In this document: positions 18,701 to 24,800 of the stretch, in pieces | Layout: the number at the start of each line of letters is the position of its first letter | How positions within the stretch are numbered: position 1 is the first letter of the stretch | Source: Saprospiraceae bacterium | GTDB lineage: Bacteria > Bacteroidota > Bacteroidia > Chitinophagales > Saprospiraceae | Reading direction: 5' to 3' | Length of the DNA: 64,000 nucleotides | Assembly: GCA_022841745.1 (NCBI GenBank) | Contig: JALHQW010000001.1 | Location: 139,166-203,165, forward strand | The notes under the pieces: model-generated | The model's database searches: none | Told to the model about the DNA's origin: nothing | What the model saw: only the letters and a program-made list of their open reading frames with translations | Translations under genes and position numbers: made by a program

Positions 18701-21700
18701 CTTGGTTTTGACAGCCTTTTTTTGAGCCAGGCCATCATCCGTTTTAATCAGAAGTTCAAGTTGGAATTGGGTTTCCGAGTGTTGTTCGAAGAGGCACCGA
18801 CGATTGAATCGTTGGCGGATTATGTGGATGGCCTCATTGCGGAGGGGATGTTTGCGCCGGCTGTGACGCAGCCCATGAACCCTACAATGGCCCTCCCGCA
18901 GAATGACCTGCCGAGCCAAGCCGCACAAACGGTTGCACAACCAGCTGCGCAAATTCAGGTTTCTTCAAGCGTTTTGCCTTTGGAAAACGCTACCGCCGTC
19001 CAGCAAATCATCAACCAACAATTGCAGTTGATGCAGCAGCAGTTGGCGTTACTACAGGGGCAGCCTTTGACGCAGCCCACTTTTCAAGCGGCTGTAAACC
19101 AGTCAGTTGGCCAATCAACCACCCCCCAATTCCAAGGTGTCGGGACAAGTTCCGCAATCCGCAATCCGCAATCCGAAATCGAAAAGGCCGAGGTCGAAAT
19201 CCAACGCTCCACCAAGGGCGTCACCGCTAAACTGAACAGCTACAAGAAGATTTCAACAAGCGATGACTTGAGCGAAAAGCAGCGCCAAGGTTTGCAGGAC
19301 TTTATGCAGCGCTACGAGGCAATGACCCCAAAATCGAAGGCGATGGCACAACGCCACCGCCAGTATTACGCCGACCCCCGCTCGGTAACGGGCTTCAGCA
19401 AGCTATGGAAGGAGGCCTGCTACCAGATTGCCCATGAAAAATCAAAAGGCTCGCATATCTGGGACGTGGATGGCAACGAATACGTGGATTATGTGATGAG
19501 CTACGGCGTGGCGCTTTTTGGCCACATGCCCGATTTTGTGGAAAAAGCTGCCACGGCTGCCATACAGCGGGGCAATTCAATTGACTTGTTGCCGCCTGAG
19601 GCCACCGAAATTGCCCGCATGATCTGCGAGATGACAGGCTTTGACCGGGCAACTTTGGCGAACACGGGAACGGAGGCGGTTTTGGGCGCAGTCCGGGCTG
19701 CAAGAACGGCGACAGGAAGGGATAAAATCGCCGTTTTCGACACGGACTACCACGGCATGATTGACGAGTTCATGGTACGGGGCGTGCATTTTAAGGATGA
19801 AAACAAGTCGCTGCCCTCTTCGCCGGGTGTGCCCAAATACAATGTGGAGAATGTGCTGGTGCTGGACTACGACGACCCGAATGTGCTCCAAAAATTAGAG
19901 CGACATGCCAGCGAACTGGCTGCCGTTCTCATCGAACCAGTGCAGGCGCAGAACCCGCATTGGCAGCATGGGGAGCTAATCAAAAAAATTAGGCAACTAA
20001 CTGAAAATCATGGCGTTGCGCTGATTTTCGATGAAATAATCAATGGCTTTCGCCTCGACCAAAGAGGTGCCCAGGCCTGGTATGGGGTGGATGCTGACAT
20101 TTGCGCCTATGGCAAAAGTATCTCTGGCGGATTTCCGTTGGCTGCCATTGCCGGGAAGGCCAAATACATGAGTGCTTTCGACGGTGGCTATTGGGGCTAC
20201 GGTGACAATAGCTCGCCGGAAGGTGTTATCGCCTATTTTGCAAGTACATTTATCAAAAACCCCATCAGCGTGGCAGCGGCACATGCAGCGCTGAGCGAAA
20301 TACAACGTCTCGGCCCCAGCTTGCAACAGGGTTTGAATGCCAAAACCCAACAGTTTGCGGAGCGCATTCGTGAAATTTTCCTTCGGAAAAAAGCACCGCT
20401 GATGATTCAGGCTGCGTCCTCGTTTTTTATGATAAAAAATGCCGACGCCAGCCCGCTTACTCGCTTGTTCAATTACGTTCTCCGCACAAAAGGAGTTAAC
20501 ATCCGGGAACGCCCTTGCTTTATTTCCACTGCCCATACGGAGGTTGATTTCGAGCGAACTTATAAGGCTTTCGAGGAGGCAATTGATGAAATGATGGCGC
20601 TGGGATTAATGGAGGAATGGGTAGGGGAGGATTTGAATGTAGTGGTGGGTATTTCACCCGATGGACAACTTTCCGAAAGTTCTCAACTTTCGGAAAGTTG
20701 TCCATCGGGTGAAATACCCACCACTGAAGGTCAACAAGAAATTTTCCTTTCTGACCAGTTTTCAAAGGAGGCATCAAAGGCTTATAACATCGCCACAGAA
20801 ATAAAGCTGGAAGGCGATTTTGACGAAGGGAAAATGCGTAGTGCCTTGCAATCGTTGGTGGATAGGCACGAGGCGCTGCGGATGGTTTTTTTGCCTGACG
20901 GCAAAACGATGCAGGTGCTGCCGCAATTGGAGATGGATATTCCCTTCGTTGATTTGTCTTACGACCCAAATAGGTTAGCGGAACTCCACATCGAGGAAGC
21001 AGAGCACCTTTTTGATTTACAAAACGGACCGCTCGTTCGCTTCAAAATTATTCGCTTAGCAGAACAGGTTCACCTCGTTTTCATCAATGTCCATCACATC
21101 ATCTGCGATGGTTGGTCGTTGGGGATTTTGACGAGGGAGCTTGGAGAGACGTACGGCGCAGAGGTGACACCTTTTGGAAAGGTGTCACCTCTTAGCAGGC
21201 CCAAGCAGCTCAGCCAATTCGCCACGGAACAGGATAATTTACACCAAATTCCAGTTTTTGAAAAAAACGAAAAATATTGGCTTTCGCAATACGAGAACAG
21301 TGTGCCTGTCCTCGATTTGCCGACAGACTTTGCCCGCCCGCCCGTTAAGACCTTCAACGGTGCGGTCGAAAAAATCAGCTTCGATGCGGAGTTCACAGCG
21401 CAAATCAGAAAGGCTGCAGCCAAACAAGGAAGCACTTTTTATGTGTTCATGCTGGCTGCATATAAAGCCTATCTAAGCCGCATTACAGGACAAGAAGACC
21501 TCGTGGTTGGCGTTGCTGCTGCTGGGCACAACCTACCGGGCAATTCCAACTTGGTTGCCCATGCCATCAGCCTGCTGCCCGTGCGCACACAGGTGAATCA
21601 AAAACTGGAGTTCATGGAATACCTCAAGCACGTGAGAAAACAAGTGCTCGATGCTTTTGATCACCAACAATATACGTTTGGTGCGTTGTTAAAGAAGCTG

Positions 21701-24700
21701 AGGATCGGTCGAAATGCGAGCCGCAATACGCTTGTAAGTGTTGCCTTCAACCTCGATAGCCCGTTGTATGCCTTGGGTTTTGGCAACTTAAAAGCCAGCA
21801 CCCGTGCCATTCCAAGGCATTATGAAACATTTGACACGTTCATCAACCTAAAGCCGCAGCCACTTTCTCCAGAAGGGAATACTTCGGGCGTTGACTTTGA
21901 ATGGAATTTCAACACCGACCTTTTCAAAAGGGAAACCATCCAGCTGCGGTTGGCGGAGTTTGAAGTGTTTTTGAAAAGCATCATTGAAAGCTCGTTTGAC
22001 AATGCACAGCTACCCATTTTTCAGTTTCAACTCCTGCCTGATTTTGAAAAAAAGCAGCTTGAAAAATTTGGGCAGGGCGAGGTCTGCGATGATTTTCCGC
22101 TGCACGAAACGCTGCACGGATTGTTCGAAGAACAGGTAGAAAGAACGCCTGAAAAAAACGCTGTTTCTATAGAAAACCAATCACTTAGCTATCGCCAACT
22201 CAACGACAGGGCAAATGCACTTGCGGTCCATTTAGTAGAAAATGGTTTGCAGCCAGGCGGGTTTGTCGGTCTGTGCATGGAGCGGTCGCTGGAGATGGTG
22301 GTTAGTATCTACGCCATTTTGAAAGCGGGCGGTGCATACGTGCCAATTGACCCACGCAACCCTAAGGAACGCATAAAATTGATTTTGGAAGATGCTGGAT
22401 GCGGGCATGTTTTGACCCAAAAATCGGTCGAAAACCTGCTGCCAGATTTTGCTGGAGTATTGGTCGTGGTGGACAAATTAAATTTGACAAACCTGCGCCC
22501 CACTGATCCCTCATCCCTCATTCCTCATCCCTCAAATGCCTATGTCATCTACACCTCTGGCTCCACTGGCACCCCCAAAGGCGTCGCCATTAGTCACGCC
22601 AACGCCATCAATACGCTGTTTGCCATCAACAAGCAATTGAAAATGAACGAGTTGGATGTGGTGTTCAGCGTGTCGAGCATGGCGTTTGATATGAGCATCC
22701 CGGACTATTTCCTGACCCTGATGACTGGGGCAACCTTGATTTTGGCGGGCGAAGAGACAAAAAAAGATGGTTTTGCCTTACGGGAGGCACTCGAAGAAAT
22801 TCGGCCAACCGTGATGCAGGCTACGCCGACCACTTGGAAAATTCTGCTCATGGCGGGCTGGGCAGGCAACAAACAACTCAGGGCCATTGCCGGGGGCGAA
22901 GGCTTTGCAAAGGAACTTGCGGCGGATATGCTGCAGCGATGCGGCAAGGTCTGGAACGGCTATGGCCCAACGGAAACGACCATTTATGCTACTTGGCAAC
23001 TCATAACGGAGGCGCACTTGGCCGCTTGCCCTGGCGAGTTTGCGGCCATTGGTTCGCCCATTGCCAACGTGGATATGTTGATTTTGGATAAAAATGGGGA
23101 GCAAGTGCCGTTAGGAGTCCCTGGCGAGCTTTTCATTGGTGGAAAGGGTGTAGCGAATGGGTATTTGAATCGAGCAGAATTGACGAAAGAGAGGTTCGTA
23201 ACACAGACTACCAGTCCGTGCTTTCCTGCTTCCCAAGATGGCAGTTACTCCGAAAACCAAGAAACACGGTCTGGCAGACCGTGTTACCGCACTGGCGACC
23301 TCGTACGCTACCTGCCGACCGGAGAGATTGAGTTTCTGGGAAGGATTGACAACCAAGTGAAAATCCGGGGCTACCGGGTAGAATTGGGCGAAATAGAGGA
23401 GACCATGAAGCAGTTTCCCGGTGTGTTGAACAGCGTAGTGAATGTGTTGAACGATGCAATGGATAGCCAACGACTGGTCGGTTATGTGATGGAAAATGGA
23501 AAGCCGCTTGGCGATGGTTGGGAAGAACGGTTGAAGGATTTTTTGCGCAGCAAAATGCCCGGCTATATGGTGCCATCGGTCTTCATGAAATTGGATGCGT
23601 TCCCACAGAACACCTCCCTGAAAGTGGACAGGAAAGCATTGCCCAAACCAGATTTGAACAACATGAATACCAGCCAATACGAAACACCCAAAACCGTTCA
23701 GGAAAAACTGCTCACAAAGATTTGGAGCGAGTCATTGGGTGTTGATAAAATCGGCATCCATGACGACTTTTTTGAGCTGGGCGGGCATTCGCTTGTGGCC
23801 GTGCAGATGATGACAAGGGTGAAGGAAGCCACGGGCATAAAGCTTCCACTAACAGCTTTGTTCCAAAATGCAACCATTCATAAATTGGCGGCTCAGCTCA
23901 ACGGCTTTAATCAAAATGGCAACGGCTCCAAGAATGAATTAAACACTGACAATCAAGATTTTACATCGCTAGTGCCCATAAGGGAAGGCGGTTCTAAACC
24001 GGCGCTTTACTTGGTTCATGGCGGTGGTTTGCACGTGCTTTTTTACCAAAACATGGTGAAGCACATGGACGCTGACCAACCAATTTATGCCTTGCAAGCT
24101 GTTGGCTTGAACGGGGATCGGGAACCCCTTGACCGCATCGAGGACATGGCGGCGCATTATATTTCGGAGATATTGCGGAGCAACCCAACTGGCCCCTATT
24201 GCCTTGCTGGCTACTCGCTCGGAGGCATCATTGCATGGGAAATGGCGGGGCAATTGAAGCAGATGGGAAAGGAGGTGCTGATGCTTTCAATGTTCGATGC
24301 AGTGGCAAAAGACGAGTGGTCGGCAAGTGGTGGCAACGGCGGATTTTCGAGGAAAATCAAAAAAGCGGGTTACAATCTTTCCTTGCTCTTGAAAAACCCT
24401 GTCCATGCCATTGAATACAAGACCCATGTGCTCAAGATGCAGTTTGAACAGAAAAAAGGCAAGCTTAGGACTGCTTTCTTGAATGCCAAAACCAATGAAA
24501 TAGAGGAAGGTTATATCCCTTATGGTTCCAAGGTATATGAAAAAAGTCTGGAAGCTTACGGAAAGTATGAACTTAAGCCATTGGACATCCAAGTGGATTT
24601 GTTCAAAGCCAAAGAGCAAATGTTTTACCTAAACGACCCCGTGCACTACGGATGGGACAATTTCGCACTCGGTGGCATTGTCACGCATGATATTTCTGGA

Positions 24701-24799
24701 AACCACTTGACGCTGTTTGATGATCCACACGGCAAGCAAGTTGCCGAAGTCATGCAAGAAAGGCTAAATGAAATAACCGCCTCAGTGCTCAAAGATTAA
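12776..24799 (+). CDS. hybrid NRPS-PKS megasynthase A-T-ST-KS-AT-ACP-AMT-C-A-T-TE
   Basis: This encodes 4007 residues. Domains, with approximate residues: adenylation 18-528 (YTSGSTGKPKG, NLYGPTEATV); carrier 545-620 (LGGNS); PAPS sulfotransferase 685-950 (APPRSGTTLLR); ketosynthase 1000-1445 (TACSTGG, EAHGTGT, NIGH intact); acyltransferase 1535-1890 (GHSMGEY); ACP 1945-2015 (GFDSL); PLP aminotransferase 2150-2615 (YGKSISGG); condensation 2655-3095 (HHIICDG); adenylation 3110-3625; carrier 3640-3710 (LGGHS); thioesterase 3735-4005 (GYSLGG). There is no KR, so AMT should turn the beta-keto group into a beta-amine. Predicted product: an acyl or aminoacyl starter, one C2 unit, beta-amination, one amino acid, hydrolytic or cyclising release, possibly sulfated. 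AGGAAG precedes the ATG. The gene carries many in-frame repeats. Confidence 0.95.
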   Translation: MNENEYAKKHISFPSGTCLHDIFRREVSRCPDTTALVFGSQSMTYAELDRRSDALASQLLLLGIQTEDFVAIYLERSFEMIIGIFGILKAGAAYVPIDVDYPKDRMALMVEDCQAKVILTQSNLKENLPQSVAKIICLDRPLPAFNPEVSGQVPQSPIRNPQSDSLAYMIYTSGSTGKPKGCMLTHENLCNQLEGQQAIAPAPIGAMMLTCSISFDVSVLTIFWTLLQGAPLVLPKQGEEKDMAQLADTIFKNQVTHILTLPSLYTLLLDQAPAQKLQSIKLVNVSGEVCPTSLAQKHERIIPAGQLYNLYGPTEATVNCTYFRFPIGFHEPKAPIGIPILNYEIFILDENMQEVPRGEVGEIYIGGSKPVVGRGYWNRPELSAERFVKLLPSHPLTALTLSPLYKTGDLARWQPDGNIEFLGRSDFQVKFRGYRIELGEIEAAISQHPAVRETVVLLKNPHQVNEGKLVAYIVKNTGKSLTISEMRDFLSSSLPDYMLPSHFVMLESIPLTTNGKIDRAALPEPAGDRPELAQGYEAPEGDLENFIAEKWEELLGVSPIGRHDKFFELGGNSILAARFIGGLMTACEASIFITTIFDHPTVADYSAFLEKNYANLLPRLLHDIVSNNYNPLAMGAAENSRSQHLTSADLLRFRTLIPKHLPSHQEATPRSGGTESSSVQRPSSAGEPIFILAPPRSGTTLLRVMLAGHPGLFACNELQLLHFETLAEREEAYKGKFALWSEGLVRAVMELNHCGADEAKLLLHNFAKQGMTTREMFEQLQEWAGDRLLVDKSPSYAIDADALEKALADFPNARFIHLVRHPYSMVKSFEKYNMDQVVYLHPHDFSSQKLGELVWLESHQTTLDFLKKIPENQQFRMVYEDLVQHPETMMHAMCEALDIPFHEGLLEPYKDLDKKMTDGIHPDSRSMGDTHFDKKGKIEAKKAEDWKGVLEDNFLCNETWSIAQSLGYEPFGNLVGKLKVSANSVQPITQQSNNSTIQQSKSIAIIGMSCRLPGANSIEEFWQNLLEGKDVSYLVTEADLEVEGIHNPQSSIRNRVNRIYALDNPYAFDAAFFGYQPREAEMMDPQHRIFLETAYEALESAGYNPYKYEGKIGLFGGVARNTYALNNLLANKELLETSGGWYQEMLASDSTFSISRVAYKLNLRGPAVNVQTACSTGGVAVHLACQSLLAGDSDMVIIGGGRIQAPVLGGYEQVDGGPLSADGYCRAFDANANGMVQGHGMAMLVLKPLDKAIADGDHVWSVIKSTAINNDGSDKTGITAPSAKGQAAVIQQAIEKAGISGDQIGYVEAHGTGTFIGDPIEIAGLSDAVTRTASPCFPTPTDRQAANVKARSGRPCYIGSVKTNIGHLDAGACIAGIIKTALALHHEQLPATLHFTKHNPQIDFGKTGFEVNAELRSWPRTEQPRYAGVSSFGLGGTNAHIILEEAPMRVHSPQSAVFSPQLMALSAKTDEATAILVSQLSDFFQKNKGISLANAAYTLATGRPHFAKRNALLFAEGKEKPEVISALPSSIHRPSSIVFMFPGGGAQYLDMTRDLYESNCFFKEQVDACFEILEREHDLDIRGTVFPTAISNPEFAIENPAAGLASLFTIEYSLAKLWQYWGVQPTELIGHSMGEYTAACLAGVMSLNSALGLVTVRGKLFETLEGDGCMLSVAATEERLKPFLDSNHTISVINKLDSLVVSGTAAAIDRLQKKLMPAGIDASKIHIKVPAHSPLIEPVLPEFKKYLESVELKAPQVPIVSNVTGTWLTNEEATSVDYWLRHLRQTVRFADGLNTLMEPSTVGRHPSTDKKNRIFLEVGPGQTLSTFARALPTLPNEARIILASVRHPKEVRNDVEFILRTLGKLWVSGVDVDWQAFYGGRVYSHVPLPTYPFEKKKYFIAPKRSAEPQIGNVIAPEMTTELKQIQEESGFGIIPTMSETNTSRIPNLIAEIKASLHELSGMEPAQMDASASFLELGFDSLFLSQAIIRFNQKFKLELGFRVLFEEAPTIESLADYVDGLIAEGMFAPAVTQPMNPTMALPQNDLPSQAAQTVAQPAAQIQVSSSVLPLENATAVQQIINQQLQLMQQQLALLQGQPLTQPTFQAAVNQSVGQSTTPQFQGVGTSSAIRNPQSEIEKAEVEIQRSTKGVTAKLNSYKKISTSDDLSEKQRQGLQDFMQRYEAMTPKSKAMAQRHRQYYADPRSVTGFSKLWKEACYQIAHEKSKGSHIWDVDGNEYVDYVMSYGVALFGHMPDFVEKAATAAIQRGNSIDLLPPEATEIARMICEMTGFDRATLANTGTEAVLGAVRAARTATGRDKIAVFDTDYHGMIDEFMVRGVHFKDENKSLPSSPGVPKYNVENVLVLDYDDPNVLQKLERHASELAAVLIEPVQAQNPHWQHGELIKKIRQLTENHGVALIFDEIINGFRLDQRGAQAWYGVDADICAYGKSISGGFPLAAIAGKAKYMSAFDGGYWGYGDNSSPEGVIAYFASTFIKNPISVAAAHAALSEIQRLGPSLQQGLNAKTQQFAERIREIFLRKKAPLMIQAASSFFMIKNADASPLTRLFNYVLRTKGVNIRERPCFISTAHTEVDFERTYKAFEEAIDEMMALGLMEEWVGEDLNVVVGISPDGQLSESSQLSESCPSGEIPTTEGQQEIFLSDQFSKEASKAYNIATEIKLEGDFDEGKMRSALQSLVDRHEALRMVFLPDGKTMQVLPQLEMDIPFVDLSYDPNRLAELHIEEAEHLFDLQNGPLVRFKIIRLAEQVHLVFINVHHIICDGWSLGILTRELGETYGAEVTPFGKVSPLSRPKQLSQFATEQDNLHQIPVFEKNEKYWLSQYENSVPVLDLPTDFARPPVKTFNGAVEKISFDAEFTAQIRKAAAKQGSTFYVFMLAAYKAYLSRITGQEDLVVGVAAAGHNLPGNSNLVAHAISLLPVRTQVNQKLEFMEYLKHVRKQVLDAFDHQQYTFGALLKKLRIGRNASRNTLVSVAFNLDSPLYALGFGNLKASTRAIPRHYETFDTFINLKPQPLSPEGNTSGVDFEWNFNTDLFKRETIQLRLAEFEVFLKSIIESSFDNAQLPIFQFQLLPDFEKKQLEKFGQGEVCDDFPLHETLHGLFEEQVERTPEKNAVSIENQSLSYRQLNDRANALAVHLVENGLQPGGFVGLCMERSLEMVVSIYAILKAGGAYVPIDPRNPKERIKLILEDAGCGHVLTQKSVENLLPDFAGVLVVVDKLNLTNLRPTDPSSLIPHPSNAYVIYTSGSTGTPKGVAISHANAINTLFAINKQLKMNELDVVFSVSSMAFDMSIPDYFLTLMTGATLILAGEETKKDGFALREALEEIRPTVMQATPTTWKILLMAGWAGNKQLRAIAGGEGFAKELAADMLQRCGKVWNGYGPTETTIYATWQLITEAHLAACPGEFAAIGSPIANVDMLILDKNGEQVPLGVPGELFIGGKGVANGYLNRAELTKERFVTQTTSPCFPASQDGSYSENQETRSGRPCYRTGDLVRYLPTGEIEFLGRIDNQVKIRGYRVELGEIEETMKQFPGVLNSVVNVLNDAMDSQRLVGYVMENGKPLGDGWEERLKDFLRSKMPGYMVPSVFMKLDAFPQNTSLKVDRKALPKPDLNNMNTSQYETPKTVQEKLLTKIWSESLGVDKIGIHDDFFELGGHSLVAVQMMTRVKEATGIKLPLTALFQNATIHKLAAQLNGFNQNGNGSKNELNTDNQDFTSLVPIREGGSKPALYLVHGGGLHVLFYQNMVKHMDADQPIYALQAVGLNGDREPLDRIEDMAAHYISEILRSNPTGPYCLAGYSLGGIIAWEMAGQLKQMGKEVLMLSMFDAVAKDEWSASGGNGGFSRKIKKAGYNLSLLLKNPVHAIEYKTHVLKMQFEQKKGKLRTAFLNAKTNEIEEGYIPYGSKVYEKSLEAYGKYELKPLDIQVDLFKAKEQMFYLNDPVHYGWDNFALGGIVTHDISGNHLTLFDDPHGKQVAEVMQERLNEITASVLKD
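13218..13263. repeat. 4x7 array plus shared 26-nt block before A1 core motif A3
   Basis: The block at 13218-13243 recurs exactly at 19135-19160. It overlaps four heptamers (CGCAATC, CCCAATC, CGCAATC, CGCAATC; 13236-13263). It encodes a Pro/Gln/Ser stretch directly before YMIYTSGSTG of the first adenylation domain. Confidence 0.8.
13952..13987. repeat. degenerate period-7 array in A1
   Basis: The units GCTCACA, GCTCTCA, CGCTCTC and GCCGCTC, with a preceding CTCACCC, encode a Ser/Leu/Thr-rich loop just before the A7 motif YKTGDLARW. Confidence 0.5.
14802..14829. repeat. 4x7 array between carrier and sulfotransferase domains
   Basis: The units are CGTCCAG, CGTCCAA, CGTCCAT and CGTCCGC, translated as part of a Ser/Pro-rich linker just before the sulfotransferase P-loop-like motif. 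Confidence 0.75.
15743..15774. repeat. 4x8 array before ketosynthase
   Basis: The units are CAACAATC, CAACAATT, CAACAATC and CAGCAATC. They encode a Gln/Ser/Asn linker directly before SIAIIGMSCRLPG of the KS. The same unit forms the mla spacer array at 33456-33487. Confidence 0.75.
15911..15938. repeat. 4x7 array in ketosynthase N-terminal loop
   Basis: The units are CACAATC, CGCAATC, CTCAATC and CGCAATC, in the variable loop between the KS start and the AFDAAFFG region. Confidence 0.7.
16760..16846. repeat. 87-nt in-frame nested palindromic element (KS)
   Basis: The 27-nt arms (16760-16786 and 16820-16846) are inverted copies. Each arm also contains its own 19-nt palindrome with 9-bp arms: CACGGACTG-c-CAGTCCGTG on the left and CACGGTCTG-g-CAGACCGTG on the right. 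The two differences between arms preserve each inner palindrome. The element encodes 29 residues in the loop between EAHGTGT and the KTNIGH motif. A relative lies at 23198-23287. Confidence 0.85.
17128..17155. repeat. 4x7 array after ketosynthase
   Basis: The units are CAGTCCC, CAGTCAG, CAGTCTT and CAGTCCG, in the KS-AT linker directly after the KS-terminal NAHIILEEAP. Confidence 0.75.
17357..17391. repeat. 5x7 array before acyltransferase
   Basis: The units are CCGTCCT, CCATCCA, CCGTCCA, TCGTCCA and TCGTCTT, immediately before VFMFPGGGAQ of the acyltransferase. Confidence 0.75.
18170..18200. repeat. 4x7 array in acyltransferase
   Basis: The units are CCGTCAA, CCGTTGG, CCGTCAT and CCATCAA, in a loop just before FLEVGPGQTL. 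Confidence 0.65.
19135..19180. repeat. shared 26-nt block plus 4x7 array in ACP-AMT linker
   Basis: The block at 19135-19160 is identical to 13218-13243. It overlaps heptamers CGCAATC x3 and CGAAATC (19153-19180). The array lies in the Gln/Pro-rich linker before the aminotransferase. Confidence 0.8.
20641..20725. repeat. perfect 41-bp inverted repeat with 3-nt loop, AMT-C linker
   Basis: The arms 20641-20681 and 20685-20725 are exact reverse complements around CTC. Each arm contains smaller palindromes, such as AACTTTC-c-GAAAGTT and GGGT-atttc-ACCC. The frame is open through it and encodes a Ser/Gly-rich linker between the aminotransferase and condensation domains. Confidence 0.9.
21161..21191. 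repeat. perfect 14-bp inverted repeat with 3-nt loop in C domain
   Basis: GAGGTGACACCTTT-tgg-AAAGGTGTCACCTC. Each arm contains the palindrome GGTG-n-CACC. It is translated within the condensation domain, about 60 nt after the HHIICDG motif. Confidence 0.8.
22504..22531. repeat. 4x7 array before A2 core motif A3
   Basis: The units are TGATCCC, TCATCCC, TCATTCC and TCATCCC, just before YVIYTSGSTG of the second adenylation domain. This is the same place as the unrelated array in A1 at 13236-13263. Confidence 0.75.
23198..23287. repeat. 90-nt in-frame nested palindromic element (A2)
   Basis: This has the same architecture as 16760-16846. The left arm 23198-23224 carries two changes that break its inner palindrome. 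The right arm 23261-23287 contains the perfect CACGGTCTG-g-CAGACCGTG. The loop has diverged. It encodes 30 residues between the ERF and YRTGDL motifs of the adenylation domain. Confidence 0.85.
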
Positions 24800-24800
24800 G

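Noticed and set aside
19997-20536. 179-residue antisense frame in the aminotransferase domain
   Set aside because: It is the shadow of a well-supported enzyme domain, with no recognisable features.
13218-22531. CRISPR array
   Set aside because: The repeats are 7-8 nt without spacers and lie inside a reading frame; no cas genes are seen.
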